Positions 25,515 through 34,200 of a DNA stretch of 39,652 nt are shown here, piece after piece. Origin of the DNA: Prosthecobacter debontii (GTDB lineage: Bacteria; Verrucomicrobiota; Verrucomicrobiia; Chthoniobacterales; Chthoniobacteraceae); assembly GCA_945905735.1 (NCBI GenBank), contig CAMDQC010000036.1, positions 1 to 39,652 of the forward strand, written 5' to 3'. The position numbers and the translations under genes are program-made. Position 1 is the first letter of the stretch; the number at the start of each line of letters is the position of its first letter. The notes beneath the pieces are model-generated. The model was not told where the DNA came from, did no database searches, and saw nothing but the letters and a program-made list of their open reading frames with translations.

Positions 25515-27044
25515 ATGAGTATCAAACGTGCGCTGATTTCCGTGTCGGATAAAACTGGTCTGGTCGAGTTTGCGAAAGCACTCGCCGCTATGAGTGTGGA
25601 GATTATCTCCACCGGTGGGACCGCCAAACTTCTGGCTAAAGAAGGCATCCCTTGCGTGGAGATTTCGCAATACACCGGGTTCCCGGAGATGATGGACGGG
25701 CGCGTGAAGACGCTGCACCCGAAAGTCCACGGCGGGCTCCTGCACTTGCGCGACAACGAAGAGCACGTCGCGCAGGCCAAGGCCCACGGCATCGAGGCGA
25801 TAGACCTCGTGGTGGTGAATCTCTACCCGTTCGAGGCCACGGTGGCGAAGCCCGGCGTGACGCTCGAAGAGGCCATCGAGAACATAGACATCGGCGGCCC
25901 GTCCATGCTCCGCAGTGCGGCGAAGAACTACCGTAGCGTCACGGTCGTTACCGACCCCGCGGACTATGATGAGATCGTGGAAACGATGAAGGCCAACGAC
26001 GGCGCGACGACGCTGCAACTGCGCGAGCGGCTTGGCATCAAGGTCTTCGTCACCACGTCGAAATACGACGGAGCCATCGCGAACTTCCTCAATAAAGAAA
26101 AGGAATGCGCCAGCGGCTTTAGCCTGTGCCTGCCGCGCGTCACCGAGCTGCGGTACGGCGAAAACTCCCACCAAAGCGGCGCACTCTTTGGCCGCTGGGA
26201 TGAGTTCTTTGAAAAGTTGGCGGGCAAAGATCTGTCCTACAACAATATCCTCGATATTACCGCTGCCGCCGAACTTATGGACGAGTTCACCGAGCCAACC
26301 GTCGCCATTTTGAAGCACACGAACCCTTGCGGCGTGGGCAGCGACCCGGACTTGCGCGCGGCGTGGGACAAGGCGTTCGCGACGGACAAGCAGGCGCCGT
26401 TTGGCGGCATCATCGTCTGCAATCGCCCGCTCACGCTCGGGCTGGCGGAGGCCATCAGCGAGATTTTCAGCGAGGTCATCATCGCGCCGGAGTTCGACGC
26501 CGACGCTCGCGCGCTGCTCCAGCGGAAGAAGAATCTGCGCCTCATGCGCCAGCTCCGCCGCGTGGCTGAGCCACAGGGCGTGGACGACTTTGTGATCCGT
26601 AGCGTTGCCGGTGGAGTGCTCGTGCAAAACCGCGACAACTACGCGCCAGAAGAGCGCAAAGTCTCGACGACACGCCCACCCACTGCCGATGAGCTGGCAG
26701 CGATGGAGTTTGGCTGGAAGGTCGTGAAGCATGTGAAATCGAACGCCATCGTCTATGCCGCGAAGGACCGCACGCTCGGCGTCGGCGCGGGGCAAATGAG
26801 CCGCGTGGATAGCTCGCGCATCGCCGTCGCCAAGGCGAAAGATGCCGGGCTTTCCCTCGTGGGCAGCGCGGTGTGCTCGGATGCGTTCTTCCCGTTCGCC
26901 GATGGCCTCGTTGCAGCCGCAGAAGCCGGCGCGACCTGCGCCATCCAGCCCGGCGGCTCGCAGCGTGACCCGGAAGTGATCGCCGCCGCGAACGAACGCG
27001 GCATGGCGATGCTCCTCACCGCCTTCCGCCACTTCCGCCACTAG
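25515..27044 (+). CDS. purH: Bifunctional AICAR transformylase / IMP cyclohydrolase
   Basis: The 509-residue enzyme performs the last two steps of de novo purine synthesis: formylation of AICAR with 10-formyl-THF, then ring closure to IMP. The N-terminal MGS-like IMP cyclohydrolase domain (about 1-150) shows [44 protein letters not shown] and [18 protein letters not shown]. The transformylase domain (about 195-509) has [13 protein letters not shown], the catalytic Lys-His pair, and the end AFRHFRH. The usual RYGENPHQ appears here as RYGENSHQ, with Ser for Pro. The frame is open from 25365, but homology begins at the ATG at 25515. No clear Shine-Dalgarno sequence precedes it. pdxJ and acpS follow on the same strand beyond a large hairpin. 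Confidence 0.97.
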   Translation: MSIKRALISVSDKTGLVEFAKALAAMSVEIISTGGTAKLLAKEGIPCVEISQYTGFPEMMDGRVKTLHPKVHGGLLHLRDNEEHVAQAKAHGIEAIDLVVVNLYPFEATVAKPGVTLEEAIENIDIGGPSMLRSAAKNYRSVTVVTDPADYDEIVETMKANDGATTLQLRERLGIKVFVTTSKYDGAIANFLNKEKECASGFSLCLPRVTELRYGENSHQSGALFGRWDEFFEKLAGKDLSYNNILDITAAAELMDEFTEPTVAILKHTNPCGVGSDPDLRAAWDKAFATDKQAPFGGIIVCNRPLTLGLAEAISEIFSEVIIAPEFDADARALLQRKKNLRLMRQLRRVAEPQGVDDFVIRSVAGGVLVQNRDNYAPEERKVSTTRPPTADELAAMEFGWKVVKHVKSNAIVYAAKDRTLGVGAGQMSRVDSSRIAVAKAKDAGLSLVGSAVCSDAFFPFADGLVAAAEAGATCAIQPGGSQRDPEVIAAANERGMAMLLTAFRHFRH

Positions 27045-27053
27045 CGGGGGGCG

Positions 27054-27169
27054 TTGTGATTGGTGATTTGTGAGCAGTGATTTGTCGCAAGCGTGCTTGC
27101 GTTCACTTTCACAAAACGCGAATCCATCACGCTTGCGACCAGTCACGACTCACCAATCACTAATCACAA
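27054..27169. repeat. Intergenic hairpin with 7-nt periodic arms, copy B
   Basis: Arms at 27054-27093 and 27130-27169 (40 bases each) pair at 34 of 40 positions. Each arm is made of near-heptads: TTGTGAT, TGGTGAT, TTGTGAG, CAGTGAT, TTGTCGC. Inside, CGCAAGC-GT-GCTTGCG (27086-27101) forms its own perfect palindrome. It fills the whole purH-pdxJ gap, starting 9 bases after the purH stop and ending 7 bases before the pdxJ ATG, so it occupies the normal ribosome-binding region of pdxJ. It shares arm units and the GTCGCAAGCGTGCT core with copy A at 13.86 kb. Confidence 0.87.
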
Positions 27170-27176
27170 TTCATCC

Positions 27177-27905
27177 ATGCACCTCGGCGTTAATATAGAC
27201 CACATCGCCACGCTCCGGCAGGCCCGCTATGTCGGCGACATTGATGCCCATAATGCCGAGCCTGACGTGCTCGCGGCAGCGGCGATTTGTGAAAAGGCGG
27301 GCGCAAAGGGAATCACCGTCCATCTCCGGGGCGACCGTCGCCATATCCAAGACGCTGACGTTTTCCGCCTGCGCGATCAGCTCACGACGAAGCTGAATTT
27401 TGAAATGGGAAACAGCGCCGAGATTCTTGCCATCGCTCTGCGCGTGAAGCCGGACGACGTTTGCCTCGTCCCAGAAAACCGCGCGGAAGTGACGACGGAA
27501 GGCGGACTGGATGTCGTCGGCCAGTTCGACGCCCTGCGCGCCACCGTCGATACGCTCCGCGCTAACGGCATCCGCGTGAGCATGTTCATCGAGCCGACTA
27601 TCGAGCAAATTACCGCGTCCCATTTACTCGGCGCGGAGATGGTCGAGCTACACACCGGAGCCTTCGCCAATGCGCAAGGTGACGCGCAGGCTGCCGAGCT
27701 TGCGCGCCTGTGCGAAGCATCCGACTTTGCCCATGTCCTCGGCCTGCAAGTGAATGCAGGCCACGGGATCAATTACACCAACATCGCGCTCATCCGCACC
27801 GTCCCGCACCTCGTCGAGTTAAACATCGGTCACAGCATCGTCTGCCGCGCCGTTTTCACCGGACTCGACGCCGCTGTGCGCGAGATGGTGGCCGCACTGC
27901 CGTGA
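27177..27905 (+). CDS. pdxJ: Pyridoxine 5'-phosphate synthase
   Basis: The 242-residue enzyme condenses 1-deoxy-D-xylulose 5-phosphate with 3-amino-2-oxopropyl phosphate to pyridoxine 5'-phosphate, the closing step of DXP-dependent vitamin B6 synthesis. The family's TIM barrel is clear: LGVNIDHIATLRQARY at the start, TVHLRGDRRHIQD with the catalytic His, NFEMG, VCLVPENR, and NAGHGINYTN with the second active-site His. The frame opens at 27093, but the first 28 residues are translated hairpin. The ATG at 27177 gives the canonical N-terminus. The hairpin ends 7 bases upstream, and no Shine-Dalgarno sequence is visible. The stop overlaps the start of acpS. Confidence 0.97.
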   Translation: MHLGVNIDHIATLRQARYVGDIDAHNAEPDVLAAAAICEKAGAKGITVHLRGDRRHIQDADVFRLRDQLTTKLNFEMGNSAEILAIALRVKPDDVCLVPENRAEVTTEGGLDVVGQFDALRATVDTLRANGIRVSMFIEPTIEQITASHLLGAEMVELHTGAFANAQGDAQAAELARLCEASDFAHVLGLQVNAGHGINYTNIALIRTVPHLVELNIGHSIVCRAVFTGLDAAVREMVAALP

Positions 27906-28282
27906 GTCTTAAAGGGATCGGCGTGGACATCGTGGAAATCGCTCGCATCGAGCAAGCGATTGCGCGGCAGGGGAAGCCGTTCATTGACCGCGTCTTTCGC
28001 GCCAGCGAGCAGGCCTACTGCGACCAGCATCGCCAGCCCTCGCGCAGTTACGCCGCCCGCTTTGCAGCGAAAGAAGCGGTGGCCAAAGCATTCGGCACCG
28101 GCATCGGAGCAAGCGTCTCGTGGCTCGACATCGAAGTCTGCCGTACGGAAGCAGGCGCACCCTTCATCGTCCTCCACGGCATCGCCTCGGAGACCGCCGC
28201 CGCACGGGGTGTCACTCAAATCCTCCTCAGCCTCAGCCATAGCGAGCATTATGCCGTGGCCAATGTCGTCCTCGCAGCGTAG
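27902..28282 (+). CDS. acpS: Holo-[acyl-carrier-protein] synthase
   Basis: The 126-residue enzyme transfers 4'-phosphopantetheine from CoA to acyl carrier protein, activating it for fatty acid synthesis. Family motifs are complete: GIGVDIVEIARIE with the Mg-binding Asp (D9), and RFAAKEAVAKAFGTGI with the Mg-binding Glu (E58). LSLSHSEHYAVANVV lies near the end. The start is the GTG at 27902, overlapping the pdxJ stop as GTGA, which implies translational coupling. An earlier start in the same frame would lie inside pdxJ and adds residues with no homology. The pdxJ-acpS pairing is also found in Proteobacteria. Confidence 0.95.
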   Translation: MSLKGIGVDIVEIARIEQAIARQGKPFIDRVFRASEQAYCDQHRQPSRSYAARFAAKEAVAKAFGTGIGASVSWLDIEVCRTEAGAPFIVLHGIASETAAARGVTQILLSLSHSEHYAVANVVLAA

Positions 28283-28354
28283 AGAGCATCGCGCTGCGAT
28301 GCGCGCTCTGGCGCACTCACCCAGCTTTCGTCAGCCCGAATGGCTGAGAAAAAT

Positions 28355-28429
28355 TGGCGACCCTACGGGGAATCGAACCCCGGTTACTCCCGTGAAAGGG
28401 GAGTGTCCTAACCGCTAGACGATAGGGTC
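28355..28429 (-). tRNA. tRNA-Glu (anticodon UUC)
   Basis: Read on the minus strand, the 7-bp acceptor stem pairs GACCCTA with TAGGGTC. The D arm is CGTCTAGCGGTTAGGAC. The anticodon stem-loop CTCCC-CTTTCAC-GGGAG carries TTC, and the T arm CGGGG-TTCGATT-CCCCG is perfect. The discriminator is G and the 3' CCA (28355-28357 as TGG on the plus strand) is encoded in the DNA. Length is 75 bases with CCA. It lies 72 bases past the acpS stop, on the opposite strand. Confidence 0.97.
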
Positions 28430-28446
28430 GTTTATGAGAGGGGCGG

Positions 28447-28474
28447 AGAATAGGGGCGAATCGTTGGCTGGCAA
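28447..28474 (-). promoter_or_regulatory. Putative sigma-70 promoter of tRNA-Glu
   Basis: On the minus strand, TTGCCA (28474-28469), a 16-base spacer and TATTCT (28452-28447) lie 17 bases before the tRNA 5' end. Distance and match quality suit a stable-RNA promoter. A GC-rich stretch (CCGCCCCTC) follows the -10 box where a discriminator would lie. Confidence 0.45.
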
Positions 28475-28604
28475 TCTTTTTCCTGCTCGCAATTAAAAAA
28501 ATGCAGAAACCCGCGCCGACACGACCTCGGCGAGCAGCCCGAACGGTGGGAGTGATATTCTTTTCGCCCCCCCACGCAACGCTGCGCGCCTCACTTTTTC
28601 AGCC

Positions 28605-28793
28605 ATGATTCGCCGATTACTCAAACGCCTGCTCTTCCCGCCGATGGTCGTCATCGCCGCGTTGCTCATGTTTATTGAGGATGTGCCTTGCATTTTTAAG
28701 GGTGTTTGGGTGGACTCGCGGAGTCATTCGCCGGAGCGGTCGGTGCGACCGTGCGGCAAGGTGGCCCCATCAATTCAGCAGCAAAGCCCATGA
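28605..28793 (+). CDS. Small membrane ORF, possibly a truncated gene
   Basis: The 62-codon ORF starts MIRRLLKRLLFPPMVVIAAL: a basic head followed by one hydrophobic segment (about residues 11-26) ending LLMFIED, typical of a genuine membrane anchor. After residue 27 the sequence turns into polar residues without pattern (WVDSRSHSPERSVRPCGK), as though a longer membrane protein had been cut and the tail read out of context. Its TGA overlaps the ATG of the next gene (ATGA at 28790-28793), which favours real translation and coupling. The family was not identified. It could be a small anchor protein in its own right or a decayed fragment. Confidence 0.4.
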   Translation: MIRRLLKRLLFPPMVVIAALLMFIEDVPCIFKGVWVDSRSHSPERSVRPCGKVAPSIQQQSP

Positions 28794-29284
28794 ACTCCAA
28801 CGAGCCTGACTTCATCCACAAATGTTACACCCGTGCCGTCTCGTTTACCGAACGATGGGCGACGCTAGGGCAGCGGCTGTGGTTCCCGCTGCGCGACTGG
28901 TATCTCGTGCTGCGGCCTGCGCGGATGCCCATCATCGTGAACGTGTTGGTGTTCGTGCTCTATTTTCTCGTGCCGCAAGGTGGGGACTTGCTGCGGCGCT
29001 TGGGCGAAGGCTCGGCGTTTGCGGATCAGTGGATGGATAATGTGCGCCCTTACACGTTCTTTTTCGCGACTTCGCTCCTCTGCATGGCGTCATTTTATTG
29101 GACGAATGTGATGCTGCACTTTGAGCATCTTCAGCCAGTCTTGCCGGAGTCGCGCGATGCAAAGGAGGACAGGCTGCGGCTTCAGCAGGCTACGGTGAAG
29201 TGGTGGCGGGCGTTTCTTGCCGCACTTTTTTGGCGCGATGCCACTGCTTACGCTGGCGCTTTCGGCGGGGAAAGCGGCCTATAA
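28790..29284 (+). CDS. N-terminal membrane part of a patatin-like protein (frame-shifted)
   Basis: This 164-codon frame begins MNSNEPDFIHKCYTRAVSFT and contains two hydrophobic segments: IIVNVLVFVLYFLVP (about residue 45) and TFFFATSLLCMASFYW (about 87). After WWRAFLAALF it runs on for 13 codons of unlikely sequence to a stop. The natural continuation is in the next frame: a one-base shift at the T6 run 29226-29231 gives ...FLAALFGAMPLLTLALSAG, an unbroken membrane segment leading into the patatin frame. The two frames are therefore best read as one gene (28790-31226, about 810 residues) broken by a single extra T. A sequencing or assembly error, a real mutation and slippage are all possible. 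Confidence 0.7.
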   Translation: MNSNEPDFIHKCYTRAVSFTERWATLGQRLWFPLRDWYLVLRPARMPIIVNVLVFVLYFLVPQGGDLLRRLGEGSAFADQWMDNVRPYTFFFATSLLCMASFYWTNVMLHFEHLQPVLPESRDAKEDRLRLQQATVKWWRAFLAALFWRDATAYAGAFGGESGL

Positions 29285-31226
29285 ATATGGGGAGTGGGCA
29301 CCGGCACTGCCGCTGGTGAAGCGCGGTGTGTTGTTTTTGGTGGCGTGGCTGGTGTGGATTGGGATCGGGTATGTGCGTGTGAGGTCACCAAAGCGGGAGA
29401 CGATGAAGTTTAAGACTTTGCTCGATTTGCGAAAGGCGCGGTTCGGGAAGATGGCGGTGGTGGTATTGGCAATCCCGCCGATGTTTTTGGCAGGCTTTTT
29501 AGTGTGGCCGGTGGCGCTGGGTTGGGCGCTGGGCTCAGGGACGATCCTTTGCCTTGCGGCGAGTGGTTGGGTCTCGCTCGGGAGCTTGCTGGTTTATTTC
29601 GGCAGCACGTATCGCGTGCCGGTTTTCGCCGCGCTGTTTACGCTCGCGGTGGTGTCGAGCTGCTGGATGGATAATCACGGCATCCGCCAGGTCGAGAAGC
29701 GCGTGGCGAAGCCGATCTCCGCGTCTTCGCCGGACTCGCGGATCATCAACGAGGGCCCGCTGGCCGATGAGGCGCGGAGGTGGCTGAAGTCCCGGCTCAC
29801 GGGCAAAGAGACGGAGGCGAATCGCCGCCCGATCTTCGTCGTCGCGGCAGAGGGCGGCGGCATCCGCGCGGCTTACTGGACGGCGACGGTGCTCGGCGGA
29901 CTGCAAGAGGCATCGCTCGCCGAACAGCTCAAAAACGCTGGGCAGCCAGACTTCGCGTCGCACGTTTTTGCGATCAGCGGCGTGTCCGGTGGAAGCGTGG
30001 GCGCGGCGGTGTTCAGCGCGCTCCTCGCCGACGGATACTGGGGGGCGGACCTGACGAATGCCGCACAAGGGATTTTGAGTATGGACCACCTTGCGCCGGA
30101 TCTCGGGTCGATGATGTTTGGAGACTTTATCCAGCGGATGGTGCCGTTCGATTTGTGCCGCCCGATCCACTGGGCGACGGGGAGCGATACGCCGGTGGTG
30201 GACCGCGCGACCGCGCTGGAGAAATCGTGGGAGCAAGCCTACGCATGGTGGGCCGTGAGGGGGCGAGGGGAAGACCCGACGCTGCGTAATCGGCTCGCCG
30301 AGGGCTTCAGTCTCCTATGGCGAGATGCGATGGTGGAGCCTCCGTCGCTTTTTCTCAATGCGACGCTCGTCGATAGCGGGAACCGCTTCGTCGTGAGCAA
30401 TATCGCGATCAGCGACCAAGAGTTCACGAACGTCACCGATGCGATGTCCTGCTTTGAACCCGCACGCGACTTCTTCTCACGCGATCCGGAGAAGCCGATG
30501 GAAATCCGACTCAGCACCGCCGCACACCTCAGTGCACGGTTCACCTACTTCAGCCCCGCAGGCCGCTTGGCAGACGGTCGCCGCGTGGTGGATGGCGGAT
30601 ATTTTGAAAACTCGGGCGCTGCCACTGCGGATGAAATCATCCAGCGGCTCTTGCAGGTCATTGAGGAGATGGGGCTGTCAAAGAAGGTCGTCCCCGTCAT
30701 CGTAAAAATCTCCAACGACCCCGCGCGGCTGAAGCAGGAGCCGAAGAAGCAGCTCATAGTGGTGCAAGAGCAGTTGAAAGAGCGGGGACTCAAACCGGAG
30801 CGGAAGCAGGATCTCCAGAGGCAAGAGCAGAAACTCCAGCAGCAGATCGAGGAGTTGCGAGCGTCCGGGATGTTCATGTCCGAGACCATCGCCCCCGTCT
30901 CAGCGCTTTTGAATACACGGACCGCACGCGGCGTATATTCCGAGATGTCGGCGCGCAATCATCAGGCGAGCATTCCGGGTGACGGGGACAAGTACTTCGA
31001 TTTCGGCCTCGCCGAAGATGCCGTCCCGCTCCCGCTCGGCTGGGCACTTTCCCGCGAAGCCGCGACGGAAATGGCTGAGCAAATGTCCGCCAAGTATCTC
31101 GAAACCCCCAAGGCGAAGGGCCAGCCCAACAAGACCGTCCAGACCAAGGACAACCTTGACCGTGTGGAGAAAATCGTGGCCTGGCTAAAAGCCGCACCGA
31201 AGGCCCCGCCTCCAGCGAAGAAGTGA
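29217..31226 (+). CDS. Patatin-like phospholipase domain with membrane anchor (second part of split gene)
   Basis: The frame opens at a TTG (29217) within the preceding ORF and encodes 669 residues. Hydrophobic segments lie at about 5-18, 35-52, 80-100, 102-120 and 130-145. The patatin domain follows: oxyanion motif GGGIRAAYW (about residue 215), nucleophile elbow GVSGGSVG (Ser codon at 29985), and the Asp of the Ser-Asp dyad in VVDGGYFEN (about 460). A polar, Gln/Lys/Glu-rich helix (KQDLQRQEQKLQQQIEEL, about 520-540) is inserted late in the domain and is likely a coiled coil. Patatin enzymes release fatty acids from glycerolipids. With the N-terminal half restored, the protein would be a polytopic inner-membrane lipase. 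The lipid target is unknown. Confidence 0.88.
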   Translation: MPHFFGAMPLLTLALSAGKAAYKYGEWAPALPLVKRGVLFLVAWLVWIGIGYVRVRSPKRETMKFKTLLDLRKARFGKMAVVVLAIPPMFLAGFLVWPVALGWALGSGTILCLAASGWVSLGSLLVYFGSTYRVPVFAALFTLAVVSSCWMDNHGIRQVEKRVAKPISASSPDSRIINEGPLADEARRWLKSRLTGKETEANRRPIFVVAAEGGGIRAAYWTATVLGGLQEASLAEQLKNAGQPDFASHVFAISGVSGGSVGAAVFSALLADGYWGADLTNAAQGILSMDHLAPDLGSMMFGDFIQRMVPFDLCRPIHWATGSDTPVVDRATALEKSWEQAYAWWAVRGRGEDPTLRNRLAEGFSLLWRDAMVEPPSLFLNATLVDSGNRFVVSNIAISDQEFTNVTDAMSCFEPARDFFSRDPEKPMEIRLSTAAHLSARFTYFSPAGRLADGRRVVDGGYFENSGAATADEIIQRLLQVIEEMGLSKKVVPVIVKISNDPARLKQEPKKQLIVVQEQLKERGLKPERKQDLQRQEQKLQQQIEELRASGMFMSETIAPVSALLNTRTARGVYSEMSARNHQASIPGDGDKYFDFGLAEDAVPLPLGWALSREAATEMAEQMSAKYLETPKAKGQPNKTVQTKDNLDRVEKIVAWLKAAPKAPPPAKK

Positions 31227-31244
31227 GTCTCCAGCGCGAGCAAG

Positions 31245-34200
31245 TCACGGGGTGCGCACTCGGTAGTAGTGCGGGCTTACGGCTGTGTCCGTGAAGGTTT
31301 GCGGGCCGCTCGTGGTGGCGGTGATGTCGCTGCCGTGGGGTGTCCAAGTCGCGAGGTCGCTGCTGGTTTGCACGCGATACGTTTTGCCCGCGATGCCGGG
31401 GAAAGTGCAAGTCACGCTGCCGTCGCCATTCCTCACGATGGAGGTGATTTTGAAGACACTCGCCGAGTCGCCGGGGTCGGTCCCAGCCGATTGTTCGGCG
31501 AGGTTCGAGCTGCCGTCGCCGTCCGCATCGGCGGGGTGTGTGCCGGGGGTGGAAGTGCCTGCGAACCAAGAGGCTGCGCTGCCCTGTGCGCCGGAGAGGT
31601 AGTGCAGCGAACCGCTGCCAGAGCTGGGCCACGGCGGAAGTACTCCGTAGGTGAACGACCAAATCGGCTGCGCCAGTGCGTTGCTGAGGGTGAGCGTTTC
31701 GCCGTCGTTATCGAGCTTGCCGGTGTAGGGGCCGAGTGCGCCGCCGCTTGGGGTGCGAGCGAGGATGAGGAATGCGCCGGGGGCTACCATTGTGCCGTTT
31801 GGAAATGTGTAGCCGATGCCGTCCGTAAAGGCGCACCCCGTGAGGTCGAGCGTCGTCGTGCCGGTGTTTTGCAGTTCGAGAAACTCGAACGTATCTCCGC
31901 CGGGCGGGTCGTAGCAAAGTTCGGTGAGCAGGAGCAGCCCAAGGCCCTGTGCGGGCTGGAAGGTCGCGCTGGTGAGGGCGCTCCATTCGAGCGTCGTGTT
32001 ATTTCGCACCCGGCTGCGGACGGTGGTGATGCCGTTGAGCGCAAATGTGCCGGTGTAATTCGACGTGCCGGGAGCGGTCGGGTCGGTGCCGTTCGTGGTG
32101 TAAAACATCGTGTAGCCGGTGCCGTTCGTGTGGGTGATGGCGACGCGGAAGCCGGGCGTGTAGTCGCCTCCGTGTTGGTTAAACGTCGGTGCGCTGAAGC
32201 TCGGGAAGACGCCCGCATTGCGAAAGCGGATGAGCGCACGGCTCACGAACTGCGGCCAGTACGTGGAATCCATCCATGCGGAAGCCGCCAGCCATTCCAC
32301 CTCGCGCTTGAACGGCGTGGCCCGCTGGTAGTCGCCCCAGCGGGCGCTCTCGGCGACGACGGCTTTATCAATGATCGCCTTGTGCGCGTTCCACCGTGCG
32401 GACATCGCGGCTTGGCTCATCGGGCCGTTATTAAAGAAGAGCGCCTGCACTCGGTCGCCGAACGCGCGCTTGAATCCCGCGTTGAAAATCGCGCTGTGGT
32501 AAATTGCGGCAGGGCGGCCTGCTTGCTCCACTAGCTCGTAGAGCGGGCCGTTGGCGGAGTGCTGCTTGAGGATGGAGTTGTTCGAGATTTCTTGGTCCCA
32601 AGAAAGGAATTTGAAGCCCACGTTTGGGTCCGTGCGGCGGCGCATCCCATACCAGTTCTTATCCGGCCAATCATCCGCTCCCTGCGCGATGTGGACGGCC
32701 ATGTAGTCGATGAGATTTTGCACATCGAGAAGTACCGGGAAGGCGACATTGCGCGTGCCGTCTGGGTTATTGCCTTGCGCTTGCTGGTAGGTGGCTTCGG
32801 ACAAAAAACCCGATGTGCCCGCCAGTGCGAGCAGCGCGTCCCAATCAGCACGGCTGCCGTCTGCAAGCTCGTTGTAGTCCTTGATGATGTCCCACTCGCT
32901 GCGTGCGCCGCCGAAGTGCTCGGAGGCAAATTGATTATCGAGATGCTCGATGACGTTGAGTAGCCCCCAATACACACCATTGATGAAAAGGTGCGCGTAT
33001 CTTCCACGCGCCGACGTGCCGCTGACGGCGAGGTGCGTGGCGCGGAAGACCTCGTCGCGCAGGTAGGTGGACTCGGCGCGTTTCCAGCGCGTGTCGCCGT
33101 CAATGACGCTGTTCGCCACATTCGAGCACGGCCACGTATCGGTCGAGAGCGACTTGAGCACGAGCCGGTCAAACTTCGTCGCTCCGCTGCCGGGGAACAC
33201 ATCTTGGCTCAGCGAACGTGCTCCGTAGTCGCCGGAAAAGTTGAGGCTGAATCCGTGCTTCGGCGTGAAGTCTTTGCTGCGCGAAATGTTGCCGTGGATA
33301 TTGAAGGCGCAATCCTCCTGCCAACTCGCGCCGGGCTCGATCCACTCGGCGGAGACTGCGACGGCGGGCAGCTCTGGCGCTTGAAGCGAACCGGTGTAGG
33401 ACGATGATCCGTAGAGCGTGATGATGTCGCTCAGCTTCCCCACGATGCTGATGCTCGGGATGGCGAGCAACGCATCCGCGACGCTGTAGCCGGGCAGCGT
33501 GGAGTTGGTCACATCCGGGTCCATTTCCAGGTCCACGGGATGCCCCGTCGGCCACGTCGCGGGCCAGCCGGGTCGCGTCGCGGGCTGGGCGGCGACTTGC
33601 GCGGCGAAAAGATACGTCTGCGTGTCCACGTTCGTCGGGAGCATGTCCGCTTGGAATGCAGCCGCTCGGAGCGTCGTCGTGCCGGTGATATTGAGCGTCA
33701 CGTTCGGCGGTGAAACGAGTGTGCCGTTCGTAAGCGTGGGCGCGCTGCCATCCAGCGTATAAACGAGCGTCGCTCCGGGCGTGGCGCACGTCACCGTGGT
33801 GGAAAAGGGGGAGCTGAACCAACCGCGATTCACGCTGAACTGGATGTCGGCAACGAAGCCGGAGAAGCCTCGGGAGTTTCCGGTGCCGGGCGTGGCTGGA
33901 GAAAGGAACCGGCTTGCCGTGGTGCGCGATTTCGCCAGCTCGGGAAGGACGAGCAGTTCGTTGCTGGACACGCTCTCATTCAGCGATTGAATCGCCAGCA
34001 CGTTGGCCCCTTGCGCAAGCATTGATGCGCCGCCGGGAATCTCCATAGGCACCCACACGAGCCCATCGAGTCGCGAGCGGTCGGCGGTGGCCAGCGAGTT
34101 CCACTGCGGCGTGGTAGGCGCGTTGCGGCGGGCGATTTCTGTGCCGTTCAAATACGCGACGAACCCATCCTCATACTTCACGCGCAGCCGCAGCGAATCA

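Noticed and set aside
25509-27146. 545-codon open frame on the minus strand, opposite purH
   Set aside because: It lies exactly antisense to a complete purH and its protein text shows only shadow composition (Arg/His/Ala-rich, no motif).
28332-28346. CAGCC-CGAAT-GGCTG hairpin beside tRNA-Glu as a terminator
   Set aside because: The T-run lies on the wrong side for the tRNA transcript and there is no T-run after it for acpS; the stem is only 5 bp.
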